From: Paenibacillus sp.
GTDB taxonomy: Bacteria; Bacillota; Bacilli; Paenibacillales; Paenibacillaceae
DNA length: 58,944 nt
Direction: 5' to 3'
NCBI GenBank assembly: GCA_017512705.1
Contig: JAFWEX010000156.1
Span: forward strand, 1-58,944
Every line of letters starts with the position of its first letter. Within the stretch, counting starts at the first letter, position 1. The position numbers and the translations under genes are program-made. Below, one piece after another: positions 51,594-58,944 of the stretch. The notes under the pieces were generated by a model. The model had not been told where the DNA came from. It worked only from the letters and a program-made list of their open reading frames with translations, and did no database searches.

Positions 51594-52763
51594 ATGACTT
51601 CGATTTTGCCTCATGGAGGTACGCTGGTACAGCGTGTCGTAGAAGGAGAAGAACGTGAGCAACTATTGCAGGAAAGTAAAAGCCTGAACGCATTACAGAT
51701 TAATACCTGGACGATCTCAGATTTAGACTTGATTGGAGTAGGTGCATTCTCGCCGCTTCAGGGATTTATGAACGAAGAAGATTATCAATCGGTAGTATCC
51801 CGGATGCGGTTGGCTGATGGTACGGTATGGAGTATACCTATTACACTTGCTGTAGACGAGCAGCGGGCTTCCACTCTTCGTAAAGGTGAGACTGTAGCGC
51901 TTGTTGGTGAAGCGGATGGGGTAACGTATGGGTTGCTGGAAGTTCAGAGCATCTATCAGGTGGATCAGGGTGAGGAAGCACGCCGTGTTTTCAAAACCGA
52001 TGATCCTGAACATCCTGGTGTGAAAAAACTGTTGGAGCGTCCTGCAACGTATGTAGGAGGTCCGATTCAAGTACTGAACCGTCCGAAGCCGGCCAAGTTT
52101 GAAGATTTCTATTATGATCCGGCTCAGACGCGTAAGATTTTCCAGGATAAAGGCTGGAGAACCGTTGTTGGTTTTCAGACACGTAACCCTGTTCATCGAG
52201 CGCATGAGTATATTCAGAAAAGTGCAATGGAGATCGTTGATGCACTTTTCCTTAATCCGCTTGTGGGCGAAACGAAATCGGATGACGTACCTGCGAATGT
52301 GCGCATGAAGAGTTACTTGGTACTACTGGAAAACTATTATCCTGCGGATCGTGCGTTTTTGGGTGTATTCCCGGCTGCAATGCGCTATGCTGGACCACGT
52401 GAAGCTATTTTCCATGCGATGGTACGTAAAAACTATGGCTGCACTCACTTTATTGTAGGCCGTGATCATGCGGGTGTAGGTGATTATTACGGTACTTATG
52501 AAGCGCAAGAGATCTTCTCTAACTTTACGGCAGAGGAACTTGGCATTACACCATTGTTCTTCGAACACAGCTTCTTCTGCACAAAATGTGGAAACATGGC
52601 TTCAAGCAAAACTTGTCCGCATGATAAGGAGCATCATCTGACTCTGTCGGGAACGAAGGTACGTGGATTGCTTCGCGACGGGAAATGTCCGCCACCTGAA
52701 TTCACACGTCCTGAGGTTGCTGAGGTGCTGATTGAAGGTATGGCAGAGCAAGTCCATTCCTAA
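51594..52763 (+). CDS. sat: Sulfate adenylyltransferase (ATP sulfurylase)
   Basis: A 389-aa enzyme that turns sulfate and ATP into APS, the substrate of CysH. Active-site motifs are [12 protein letters not shown] and [12 protein letters not shown], and a zinc-type [15 protein letters not shown] loop is seen. The ATG follows AAGGAGCTGATAAG, 101 nt after cysH. No terminator is seen between them, so they are probably co-transcribed. Confidence 0.95.
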   Translation: MTSILPHGGTLVQRVVEGEEREQLLQESKSLNALQINTWTISDLDLIGVGAFSPLQGFMNEEDYQSVVSRMRLADGTVWSIPITLAVDEQRASTLRKGETVALVGEADGVTYGLLEVQSIYQVDQGEEARRVFKTDDPEHPGVKKLLERPATYVGGPIQVLNRPKPAKFEDFYYDPAQTRKIFQDKGWRTVVGFQTRNPVHRAHEYIQKSAMEIVDALFLNPLVGETKSDDVPANVRMKSYLVLLENYYPADRAFLGVFPAAMRYAGPREAIFHAMVRKNYGCTHFIVGRDHAGVGDYYGTYEAQEIFSNFTAEELGITPLFFEHSFFCTKCGNMASSKTCPHDKEHHLTLSGTKVRGLLRDGKCPPPEFTRPEVAEVLIEGMAEQVHS

Positions 52764-52831
52764 GGGTATATTTGTCCATCTTGTCCCATATAGATGATTA
52801 GAGTCATTTATAGGGACGAGGTGGTTTTTTT

Positions 52832-53587
52832 ATGCGCAAAAATATGGGGAAGCATCTGGTGGTCTGGGTCCGGTTAAAAACAGTAAAGAGGGTTATGCTC
52901 AGTCTGTGTTTGCTGGCGATGTTTGTGGCGGTTGTCTCTTATGAGATGCCCTCTGCCAAAACGTCAGGATATTGGAGTCTGCCTCTGGCTGGAAAGGTAA
53001 TCGCCATTGATGCAGGTCATGGAGGACCAGATGGGGGCGCTGTGAGCAGACAGGGAGTTATCGAGAAGGATATTAACTTGTCCATTGCACTATATGTCAG
53101 GGACTATTTGCAGCAGGCAGGAGCTCTTGTTGTGATGACACGTGAAATCGATAAGGATCTGGCCGATGAGGGGACGAGAGGATACTCCAAACGGAAAACC
53201 GAAGATCTCAAAAAGAGAGTCAGACAGATTGAAGATAAACAAGCCGATTTATTTATTAGCATTCATATGAACAGTGTTCCTTCTAATCGCTGGAGTGGTG
53301 CACAAGTCTTCTACACGCCTAATCATCCTGATAACGAAGGACTGGCAAATCTGCTTCAAGCCGAGATGATTCGAAACTTGGAAAATACAGACCGGATCGC
53401 GAAAACGGTAAACACCGTTTATCTGCTGCAGGCACTAAAAATCCCGTCAGCTCTCGTTGAGGTGGGCTTCTTGTCTCATCCCGAAGAAGCACGTCTGCTG
53501 GCTGAAGAAGCATACCAAAGGAAAGTAGCTGCGTCTATTTATAACGGTATTCTTCGATATTCTGCAGGGGAACGTCCGAAAAGTTAG
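52832..53587 (+). CDS. cwlD: N-acetylmuramoyl-L-alanine amidase CwlD
   Basis: A 251-aa sporulation amidase that, with PdaA, makes muramic-delta-lactam in spore cortex. It has one N-terminal membrane/signal helix (residues about 18-40), then an Amidase_3 domain with zinc ligands in VIAIDAGHGGPDGGA, the Glu of GVIEKDINLSIA, and FISIHMNSVPS; VEVGFLSHPEE completes the site. GACGAGGTGG precedes the ATG. Position matches B. subtilis cwlD. Confidence 0.94.
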   Translation: MRKNMGKHLVVWVRLKTVKRVMLSLCLLAMFVAVVSYEMPSAKTSGYWSLPLAGKVIAIDAGHGGPDGGAVSRQGVIEKDINLSIALYVRDYLQQAGALVVMTREIDKDLADEGTRGYSKRKTEDLKKRVRQIEDKQADLFISIHMNSVPSNRWSGAQVFYTPNHPDNEGLANLLQAEMIRNLENTDRIAKTVNTVYLLQALKIPSALVEVGFLSHPEEARLLAEEAYQRKVAASIYNGILRYSAGERPKS

Positions 53588-53665
53588 TCATAAGAAGAAA
53601 GGTAGTGCTATAATTGGGACAGCATACCTAACACATGCCAATAGATAAAACCGAGGTGCTGTCTG

Positions 53666-54763
53666 ATGTTATCAAAAGAACAGATACTTGAACTTTTACA
53701 GCCATTACAGGAACCGCAGCTTGGACTAAGCTTGACGGAACTGGGATGGATTCGTGACATTATGGTGAAAGAACATCATGTGGCACTAAGCATGGTGACA
53801 CTGGAGAATCGGCCAGAAGATGCAACCGCTTTAACGGATGCTGCACGTAACCTGCTTTCCCAGCACGGAGTGAAGGATGTACATATCCGCACACGTGTTG
53901 CATCAGAGCATGACCGTCAGAGCCTTAATATGGAGCAGGCAGAACAGGATCAGGATGAAGTGCTTGTAAAAGGACATGCAGCGGGTCTGGATGGACATGA
54001 GCTCTTAAGTCCTGAATCAGGAGTTCGTTTTATTGCCGTAGCTAGTGGTAAGGGCGGCGTGGGTAAATCAACCGTCACCGTTAATCTGGCTGCAGCTTTG
54101 GCACGTCAAGGGAAGAAAGTGGGCCTCATTGATGCTGATATTTATGGTTTCAGTGTGCCTGATATGATGGGGATTGAAGAATATCCGGTCGTTGAAGACG
54201 GTGTGATTCAACCGGTCGAACGTTTTGGCGTCAAAGTGATGTCTATGGGTTTCTTCATTCGGGAAAATAATCCGGTGATCTGGCGTGGCCCTATGCTTGG
54301 GCGGATGCTCCGGCAGTTCTTCACAGATGTTCAGTGGGGTGAGCTGGATTACATGCTATTGGATTTGCCACCAGGTACAGGGGATGTTGCGCTAGATGTA
54401 CATCAGATGTTGCCGCAGAGCAAAGAAATTATTGTTACCACTCCACATGCAACTGCAGCCTTTGTAGCGGCGCGTGCGGGAGCGATGGCCATTCAAACGG
54501 AACACGAGCTGTTAGGTGTAGTTGAGAACATGGCTTACTATGAATGTGGCAAATGTGGGGAGAAGGAGTACGTCTTTGGGCGTGGCGGGGGCGGACGTCT
54601 TGCTGAGAGTTTGCACACGGTATTGCTTGCCCAGATTCCGCTAGGTACTCCGGATAACCATCCTTCTGAGCCCGACTTCTCGCCGTCCGTATACAAGGCA
54701 GAGACAACCATCGGAGCTATTTACGACGAGGTCGCACGTTCGATAGAGACTAAGTTTGACTAA
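53666..54763 (+). CDS. salA: Mrp/NBP35-family ATPase (SalA-like)
   Basis: A 365-aa P-loop ATPase with an N-terminal DUF59 domain (residues about 1-80), deviant Walker A ASGKGGVGKST, DADIYGFSVPDMMG, and a CxxC pair in MAYYECGKCGEKEY. Such proteins carry iron-sulfur clusters in some organisms; B. subtilis SalA (YbaL) instead regulates scoC. Which role applies is not shown here. Confidence 0.88.
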   Translation: MLSKEQILELLQPLQEPQLGLSLTELGWIRDIMVKEHHVALSMVTLENRPEDATALTDAARNLLSQHGVKDVHIRTRVASEHDRQSLNMEQAEQDQDEVLVKGHAAGLDGHELLSPESGVRFIAVASGKGGVGKSTVTVNLAAALARQGKKVGLIDADIYGFSVPDMMGIEEYPVVEDGVIQPVERFGVKVMSMGFFIRENNPVIWRGPMLGRMLRQFFTDVQWGELDYMLLDLPPGTGDVALDVHQMLPQSKEIIVTTPHATAAFVAARAGAMAIQTEHELLGVVENMAYYECGKCGEKEYVFGRGGGGRLAESLHTVLLAQIPLGTPDNHPSEPDFSPSVYKAETTIGAIYDEVARSIETKFD

Positions 54764-54798
54764 GAGTTTTAATTGAAAGCTTTAATAAAATAACAAAT

Positions 54799-54830
54799 AA
54801 AAGCCTGCGTCCTTTGGATGCAGGCCTTTT
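54799..54830. terminator. Convergent terminator between salA and gerD
   Basis: AAAAGCCTGCGTCC (54799-54812) pairs with GGATGCAGGCCTTTT (54816-54830), with one bulge and one wobble. A and T runs flank it, so it serves both strands. Confidence 0.85.
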
Positions 54831-54904
54831 GATATGATCTCAAGTATGAGTCTTCGTCCCTTCTCAAATCGGTAACACCTCTGAGATCTGTGTAAAGCAG
54901 CGTG

Positions 54905-55645
54905 TTATGAACCCCCACCTTCACCGGAGTCACCGCTTCCTCCAGATTCACCACTGCCACCATCTCCACTGCCCTGACCACCGGATTCCTGCCCCTTTTG
55001 TCCGCCACCACTCTCCGTTTTAGGCTGAAGCTCTTCTTGTACCACTTTTTTTAGCAAAGAAAGGACTTCGAGCCGAAACAAAGGGTTTTGCATGACTTCC
55101 TGCATAACTGTCATGGTCTGCTTTCGGTATTCCGGCGTTTTGGTCATATCCATAAACATCTTGGATACCTCAGGTGATTTCATGATATCCCCAATCGATT
55201 TCTGGTACGTTGGATCTTTGATCAATTGCATATGCAGTTGTTTGCTCTGTGTGTTGATTGCTTTGGCAAATTCACCTGCGAATTGAGGATCGGTCATGAT
55301 CTTTTCGAATTCCTTTTGGTATTCAGGAGCGGTGATGGTATCTTTTACAGCAATACGTATTTGTTCCGAAGATTGCATAGGCATTAACATTTTCATACCC
55401 ACCGTTCCTGAACCCCCACCTGAGCCCTCACCTGAACTGCTACCACCACCAGATGAGCTTTGACCCGTTAGAGCTTCTTCTACCGCTTTTTTGCCTTCGT
55501 CACTTTTCAAAATATCTACGACCATGGTTTTCATCTCTTTATAACTGCCCTGAGGAGGCGAAGAACTCTGATCTGAACCGCAGCCAGCAAGCATGACGGA
55601 TAGCCCCAATACAACGCAGCATAGCTGCCACATAGGCCGTTTCAT
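54905..55645 (-). CDS. gerD: Spore germination lipoprotein GerD
   Basis: A 246-aa lipoprotein needed for fast nutrient germination, where it clusters germinant receptors in the inner spore membrane. The N-terminus has a signal peptide with lipobox LAGC (Cys22). The conserved helical core (MLMPMQSSEQIRIAVKDTI, KDPTYQKSIGDIMKSPE) follows. Two Gly/Ser-rich stretches, one after residue 60 and one at the C-terminus, are unusually long. CAAGGAGGGATTG precedes the ATG. Confidence 0.93.
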   Translation of the reverse strand: MKRPMWQLCCVVLGLSVMLAGCGSDQSSSPPQGSYKEMKTMVVDILKSDEGKKAVEEALTGQSSSGGGSSSGEGSGGGSGTVGMKMLMPMQSSEQIRIAVKDTITAPEYQKEFEKIMTDPQFAGEFAKAINTQSKQLHMQLIKDPTYQKSIGDIMKSPEVSKMFMDMTKTPEYRKQTMTVMQEVMQNPLFRLEVLSLLKKVVQEELQPKTESGGGQKGQESGGQGSGDGGSGESGGSGDSGEGGGS

Positions 55646-55770
55646 GTATACAATCCCTCCTTGATAAGATACTGGATGTAGTATGTGATGGGAAAGGGGG
55701 AAATATGTTGAGCAATGATGGTTTTTTGCTGAGAAGGTTGGTAAAATAAACTCTCGGGGGTGGAAAACAT

Positions 55771-56385
55771 TTGAATTTACGTAGATGGTTTTTCCTGTTT
55801 TGGACAGCCTTGCTTATTGGTGCCGCAGGAGCGTTAGGTACAGGTTTGATTATGATGTTAGTGAACGGTGAAAAAACGAACGGCATTGCAGATTTTATGC
55901 TATATTTTCTGATTTTGTTTGGCTCCGGAGTGATGATTAGTGTCTATTCACAAATGGGTTTCTTCGCATATCTCATATTAAATTATATGGGGAAAGGTGT
56001 GTTTCCAAGACGTGGCTGGCAGATTGTGCAGATCGTGCTGGCGGTGCTGGCATTGCTAGACATTATGTTTCTGCGATTGTTCGTTGGAGGAGACCGAGAG
56101 CGTATCTCGGACATTGTACTAGGATTGACCATTTTGGCGGCTGCAGTTGTTACCGCTTACGTGAAAGTGAAACAGACGCATATTTCCGCGCTAGTGCCAA
56201 CGCTCTTTTTCATGATTGCCGTAACTGCAGTGGAAACCATCGGTGTACTACGCATTGATGTTAATGCAGCGACTATCTTTATTGTGGTCCCTTTGCTCTT
56301 ATGTAATGCATACCAAATGCTAATTCTGCATAAACTGGTCGAACGTTCTCAAGAACGGTCGGTGGAATCTGCCCTAAGCCGTTAA
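55771..56385 (+). CDS. kbaA: KinB-signalling pathway activation protein KbaA
   Basis: A 204-aa integral membrane protein with about six hydrophobic helices (residues 5-32, 42-65, 88-105, 112-128, 138-158, 165-185). In B. subtilis KbaA supports KinB input into the sporulation phosphorelay. The start is TTG at 55771, with GGGGGTGG upstream. Divergent from gerD, as in B. subtilis. Confidence 0.9.
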   Translation: MNLRRWFFLFWTALLIGAAGALGTGLIMMLVNGEKTNGIADFMLYFLILFGSGVMISVYSQMGFFAYLILNYMGKGVFPRRGWQIVQIVLAVLALLDIMFLRLFVGGDRERISDIVLGLTILAAAVVTAYVKVKQTHISALVPTLFFMIAVTAVETIGVLRIDVNAATIFIVVPLLLCNAYQMLILHKLVERSQERSVESALSR

Positions 56386-56447
56386 ACATAGGATGAGCAT
56401 AGAATGTCGTCGACTAGGGTAGTTCTTCATACAACGAAATGAAAAAA

Positions 56448-56488
56448 AGGCTGTCCCTCCATCATCCATGATGACTTTGGGATAGCCT
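56448..56488 (-). terminator. Terminator of pdaB
   Basis: On the minus strand AGGCTATCCC pairs with GGGACAGCCT (56448-56457 with 56479-56488), with an inner ATCAT/ATGAT hairpin, followed by a run of seven T (complement of A at 56441-56447). It also lies after kbaA on the plus strand, where the T tract is poor. Confidence 0.85.
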
Positions 56489-56601
56489 CTTCAACTTTTT
56501 AGTAATATGGCCTGATTAAGGAGTAGACGTTTAAAAAACCACGTTTGAGAACCTTAGCAGTGCTTGTTGATACTTTCTTGTTCATACTTTCTTTTTGCAT
56601 T

Positions 56602-57378
56602 TTATAAGCCGCTGGCTTGATCACGGACTTCCTTACCATCTAAACTGGAGTGACTAAGCAGTTCAGATACCGTCGCAAATTCATATCCCTGATTTTTTAA
56701 TTTTTCAATAATGACTGGTAGTGCTTCGTGAGTCTGTTTCGAGGAATCACTAGCATGGAGCAAGACGATATCACCGGGATGGGCTTTGGTAACGACACGA
56801 TCAACGATGGTCTGTACTCCTGGGTTCTTCCAATCCAGGGAATCGGTATCCCACTGGACAACCTGATAATTTAGACTGCTCGCTACCTGAAGCACGCGTT
56901 TATCGAAATCACCGTTAGGCAATCGTAGTAGTTTCGGTTCTTTTCCCGTCAAATCGGTTAAAATGCTGTGAGCTGTCGAAATCTCCTTACGGATTTGTTC
57001 TTCAGTCAAGCTGCTGTAGTTCTCGTGCCGGTGTCCGTGACTGCCAATTTCATAACCAGCTTCTTTGATAGCAGTAACGATCTCGGGGTGGGTTTTGCTC
57101 CAAGGTGAGGAGAGGAAGAAGGTGGCCTTCTGTACTTTGTTCTCCTGAAGAACCTTTAAAATGGGCTCTGTTCGTTTATCTCCCCAGCTAATGTCGAAGG
57201 TAAGTGCTATGACCTTTTTGTCGGTTGGCACACTGTAGACGGCGGAAGGTGCTTCTTCCGAGAAAACAGAGATATTGCCGCTTTCCAGATAGATAATACC
57301 GATTGCAAAGATGGCAGCAACGAGCACAATCAGATTACGTTTGATTTTTTTGACACTAAATACATAGAACGAGTTCAT
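56602..57378 (-). CDS. pdaB: Polysaccharide deacetylase PdaB (sporulation)
   Basis: A 258-aa NodB-homology deacetylase with one N-terminal membrane helix (residues about 14-30). The NodB core reads LTFDISWGD (Asp62 kept; the second Asp of the usual TFDDG is replaced), GSHGHRH with His114 and His118, and LRLPNGDFDKRVL. PdaB in B. subtilis is needed for spore stability; the enzyme's substrate is unproven. AGAGGGGCGCTTAGCGAA precedes the ATG on the minus strand. Confidence 0.92.
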   Translation of the reverse strand: MNSFYVFSVKKIKRNLIVLVAAIFAIGIIYLESGNISVFSEEAPSAVYSVPTDKKVIALTFDISWGDKRTEPILKVLQENKVQKATFFLSSPWSKTHPEIVTAIKEAGYEIGSHGHRHENYSSLTEEQIRKEISTAHSILTDLTGKEPKLLRLPNGDFDKRVLQVASSLNYQVVQWDTDSLDWKNPGVQTIVDRVVTKAHPGDIVLLHASDSSKQTHEALPVIIEKLKNQGYEFATVSELLSHSSLDGKEVRDQASGL

Positions 57379-57502
57379 TTCGCTAAGCGCCCCTCTCCCA
57401 TTAAAGAAATGCTTGTTTACTTTTCAATGTATGCTCGTACCGTCCAGTTATTCGTTTTACATCGTTGTTTGTCCATCATTTCAATATTACTAGGAGGCTG
57501 TT

Positions 57503-58120
57503 ATGTTAACATTCAGTACGTTTATGAGAGATATGAGTAGGATTCGAGGAGCAATAGTCTGGTCATTTTTATTGTTTGCTGTGGGGATTGGAGCGGGGTG
57601 GATAAGTACAGGGCCATTAGAGCAGTTACTGTTGAATCAAATTGAAGGTCTGCGCCAAGTCAGCCAACAACTGGAGCAAGGTGGAAATGTGCAATTGAAT
57701 TTCTTTTTACTTATCTTTTTTAATAATGCGATCAAAAGTGTGTTGGTCATCTATGCAGGGGTATTCTTCGGCATCTTACCGATTATCTTTCTGCTTATTA
57801 ACGGAATGGTGCTGGGCTTTGTTGTACACACCACGATGAATTATGGGGCGAGCTTTTTTGATATCGTTGTTAAGGGGCTACTCCCGCATGGGATTATTGA
57901 AATCCCGGTTATTATTATTGCCTGCGCATTTGGGTTAAAGTTCGGTGGGTTATCGGTACGCAGTCTTGCGCAATTGGGAGGCGATAAACGTGCATCGATC
58001 GGGGCTCGGTGGAAAGAGTTTATGAGAATGACGTTAACGGCAAGCTTTTGGATCGTTATTCTGCTTCTTATTGCTGCAGTTATTGAGAGTACACTGACCT
58101 ATGCGCTAGTAAGAGGTTAA
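57503..58120 (+). CDS. SpoIIM-family (DUF95) membrane protein
   Basis: A 205-aa protein with about five hydrophobic helices and the DUF95 pattern IFFNNAIKSVLVIYAGVFFG, LLPHGIIEIPVIIIACAFGL. It may be the engulfment factor SpoIIM or a paralogue; context alone (next to pdaB and kbaA) does not decide. AGGAGGCTGTT precedes the ATG. Confidence 0.85.
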   Translation: MLTFSTFMRDMSRIRGAIVWSFLLFAVGIGAGWISTGPLEQLLLNQIEGLRQVSQQLEQGGNVQLNFFLLIFFNNAIKSVLVIYAGVFFGILPIIFLLINGMVLGFVVHTTMNYGASFFDIVVKGLLPHGIIEIPVIIIACAFGLKFGGLSVRSLAQLGGDKRASIGARWKEFMRMTLTASFWIVILLLIAAVIESTLTYALVRG

Positions 58121-58190
58121 ATTCTCTTGTGAAATTTATGGTATCCAGCATTCATAATTTCCAAGAAAGTTGACCATAACAATAAAACGG

Positions 58191-58244
58191 GTTTCAGCAT
58201 TGCTAACCTAAAGATCTGTTTTATAAAACACGCTTTGCTGAAAC
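58191..58244. repeat. Inverted repeat between the SpoIIM-family gene and the small gene
   Basis: GTTTCAGCA (58191-58199) and TGCTGAAAC (58236-58244) pair perfectly, with an inner palindrome TGTTTTATAAAACA (58217-58230). No T tract follows on the plus strand. Confidence 0.6.
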
Positions 58245-58290
58245 AACGTAGTGTGACTATAGAGGCTATGCACAAAAAGGAGAACTCTTA

Positions 58291-58521
58291 ATGCTGGGTA
58301 TGCTATTTAACGAGAAGGAATGCAAAGAGCTGGACTACGTATTACGCAAGGAACTGGATGAAATGTTATTCGACCTGAGTGACCATCGTCTTGACCAGGA
58401 GATTAAATATGCGATAGCAAATCGGTACAAGACCGTCTTCCGCATGTATGCTCGCTTCGCTCCGCCTAAAGAGTTATCTAAATATGCAAGAGGCGGTAAA
58501 TTGAAAAAATCCAAGCCATGA
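58291..58521 (+). CDS. Small conserved-looking protein of unknown function
   Basis: A 76-aa, charged, helical protein (NEKECKELDYVLRKELDEML, basic C-terminus GGKLKKSKP) without signal or membrane segment. I do not recognise it. AAAAAGGAGAACTC supports the ATG at 58291. It is the last gene before the rRNA promoters. An imperfect GCGAGGT/ACCTCGC stem (58553-58589) follows as a possible weak terminator. Confidence 0.75.
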   Translation: MLGMLFNEKECKELDYVLRKELDEMLFDLSDHRLDQEIKYAIANRYKTVFRMYARFAPPKELSKYARGGKLKKSKP

Positions 58522-58637
58522 AGTAAGGCTATATATACATCTTTGAAGATGAGGCGAGGTGTTTTTCTCTCTGTAGAGACTGTACCTCGCATTCTCTTCT
58601 GTATAAAAGAGACAAATAACATTTTGTCGAAATAGGG

Positions 58638-58666
58638 TTGACCTTTCCTATACAATATGGTAAATT
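58638..58666 (+). promoter_or_regulatory. rRNA operon promoter P1
   Basis: TTGACC (58638-58643), 17 nt, TAAATT (58661-58666). Confidence 0.8.
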
Positions 58667-58747
58667 AACTTTCGTTCCGTTTTTAAGGAACCGTTTGATG
58701 AGACAAGTTGTTTTAATAGTTGATTAGAAACTGTTGAAAAATAAAGC

Positions 58748-58776
58748 TTGCACAGAGAACGCAGATGTGATACATT
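58748..58776 (+). promoter_or_regulatory. rRNA operon promoter P2
   Basis: TTGCAC (58748-58753), 17 nt, TACATT (58771-58776), 110 nt after P1. Tandem spacing like this is usual for Bacillales rrn operons. Confidence 0.85.
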
Positions 58777-58799
58777 ATAAAAGTCGCCGCTGAAACAAA

Positions 58800-58944
58800 A
58801 CGGTGATGAAAAAGTAATGTTTGATCTTTGAAAACTGAACAACGAGTGAGTAATGATCTTGCTTGCAAGATCAACCATGAGATTTTAAATCTCGTCAGAT
58901 TCAAAATGAGCTAATCGCTCTTTTCAATACCCCGATGAGTTTCA
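58800..58944 (+). ncRNA. rRNA operon leader (start of pre-16S transcript)
   Basis: A boxA-like ATCTTTGAAAACTGAAC (near 58824) is followed by three hairpins: TGATCTTGC/GCAAGATCA (58854-58873), GAGATT/AATCTC (58879-58893) and GAGC/GCTC (58908-58920). This is the leader processed away from 16S rRNA; the mature 16S start lies beyond the right edge. Confidence 0.8.

Overview
The window reads as a chromosomal core segment of a Gram-positive, endospore-forming Bacillales bacterium, most likely Paenibacillus. The gene order matches the Bacillus subtilis origin-proximal region (clpC to pdaB, then an rRNA operon). Sporulation and germination genes are present (sigH, cwlD, gerD, kbaA, pdaB), ribosome binding sites are strong AGGAGG types, TTG and GTG starts are frequent, and protein sequences look Paenibacillus-like. 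The genus is an inference; no 16S sequence falls inside the window.

Layout. 1-1553: 3' part of clpC. 1845-8121: radA, disA, pssA, a small unknown minus-strand gene, a PIN/TRAM membrane protein, ispD and ispF. 8155-14298: gltX, a foldback intergenic element, a cysteine-type T-box, then cysE, cysS, mrnC, rlmB and rae1. 14471-19499: sigH, rpmG, secE, nusG, rplK, rplA, rplJ, rplL and a 16S methyltransferase-like gene. 19913-32175: rpoB, rpoC, an L7Ae-family gene, rpsL, rpsG, fusA and tuf, closed by a strong terminator. 32612-47938: the S10-spc-alpha super-operon, rpsJ to rplQ, including secY, adk, map, a KOW protein, infA and rpoA. 48100-49926: truA, rplM and rpsI. 49968-50799: an AT-rich stretch without genes. 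50800-52763: cysH and sat, the first steps of sulfate assimilation. 52832-57378: cwlD, a Mrp/SalA ATPase, gerD, kbaA and pdaB. 57503-58521: a SpoIIM-family membrane protein and a small unknown gene. 58638-58944: tandem promoters and the structured leader of an rRNA operon whose 16S gene starts just past the right edge.

How the genes work together. Most of the window builds the translation and transcription machinery and sits under a few strong sigma-A-type promoters, with leader RNAs (T-box, L10 leader, L13 leader) and intercistronic hairpins that probably tune it. The left flank adds proteostasis (ClpC), DNA-integrity and c-di-AMP signalling (RadA, DisA), phospholipid and isoprenoid synthesis, tRNA charging and cysteine supply. 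The right flank adds sulfate reduction to feed cysteine, plus spore cortex and germination functions.

No mobile element, CRISPR array, tRNA, prophage or accessory defence locus was seen, and no multi-gene system that looks new. The points most worth a second look are unusual residues in otherwise conserved proteins: S12 Arg56 and Ala104, which sit at streptomycin-determining positions, and RpoC Tyr78 in place of a zinc-ligand cysteine. Also notable are a foldback element before the cysES T-box and a series of U-tract-less intercistronic hairpins through the ribosomal operons.
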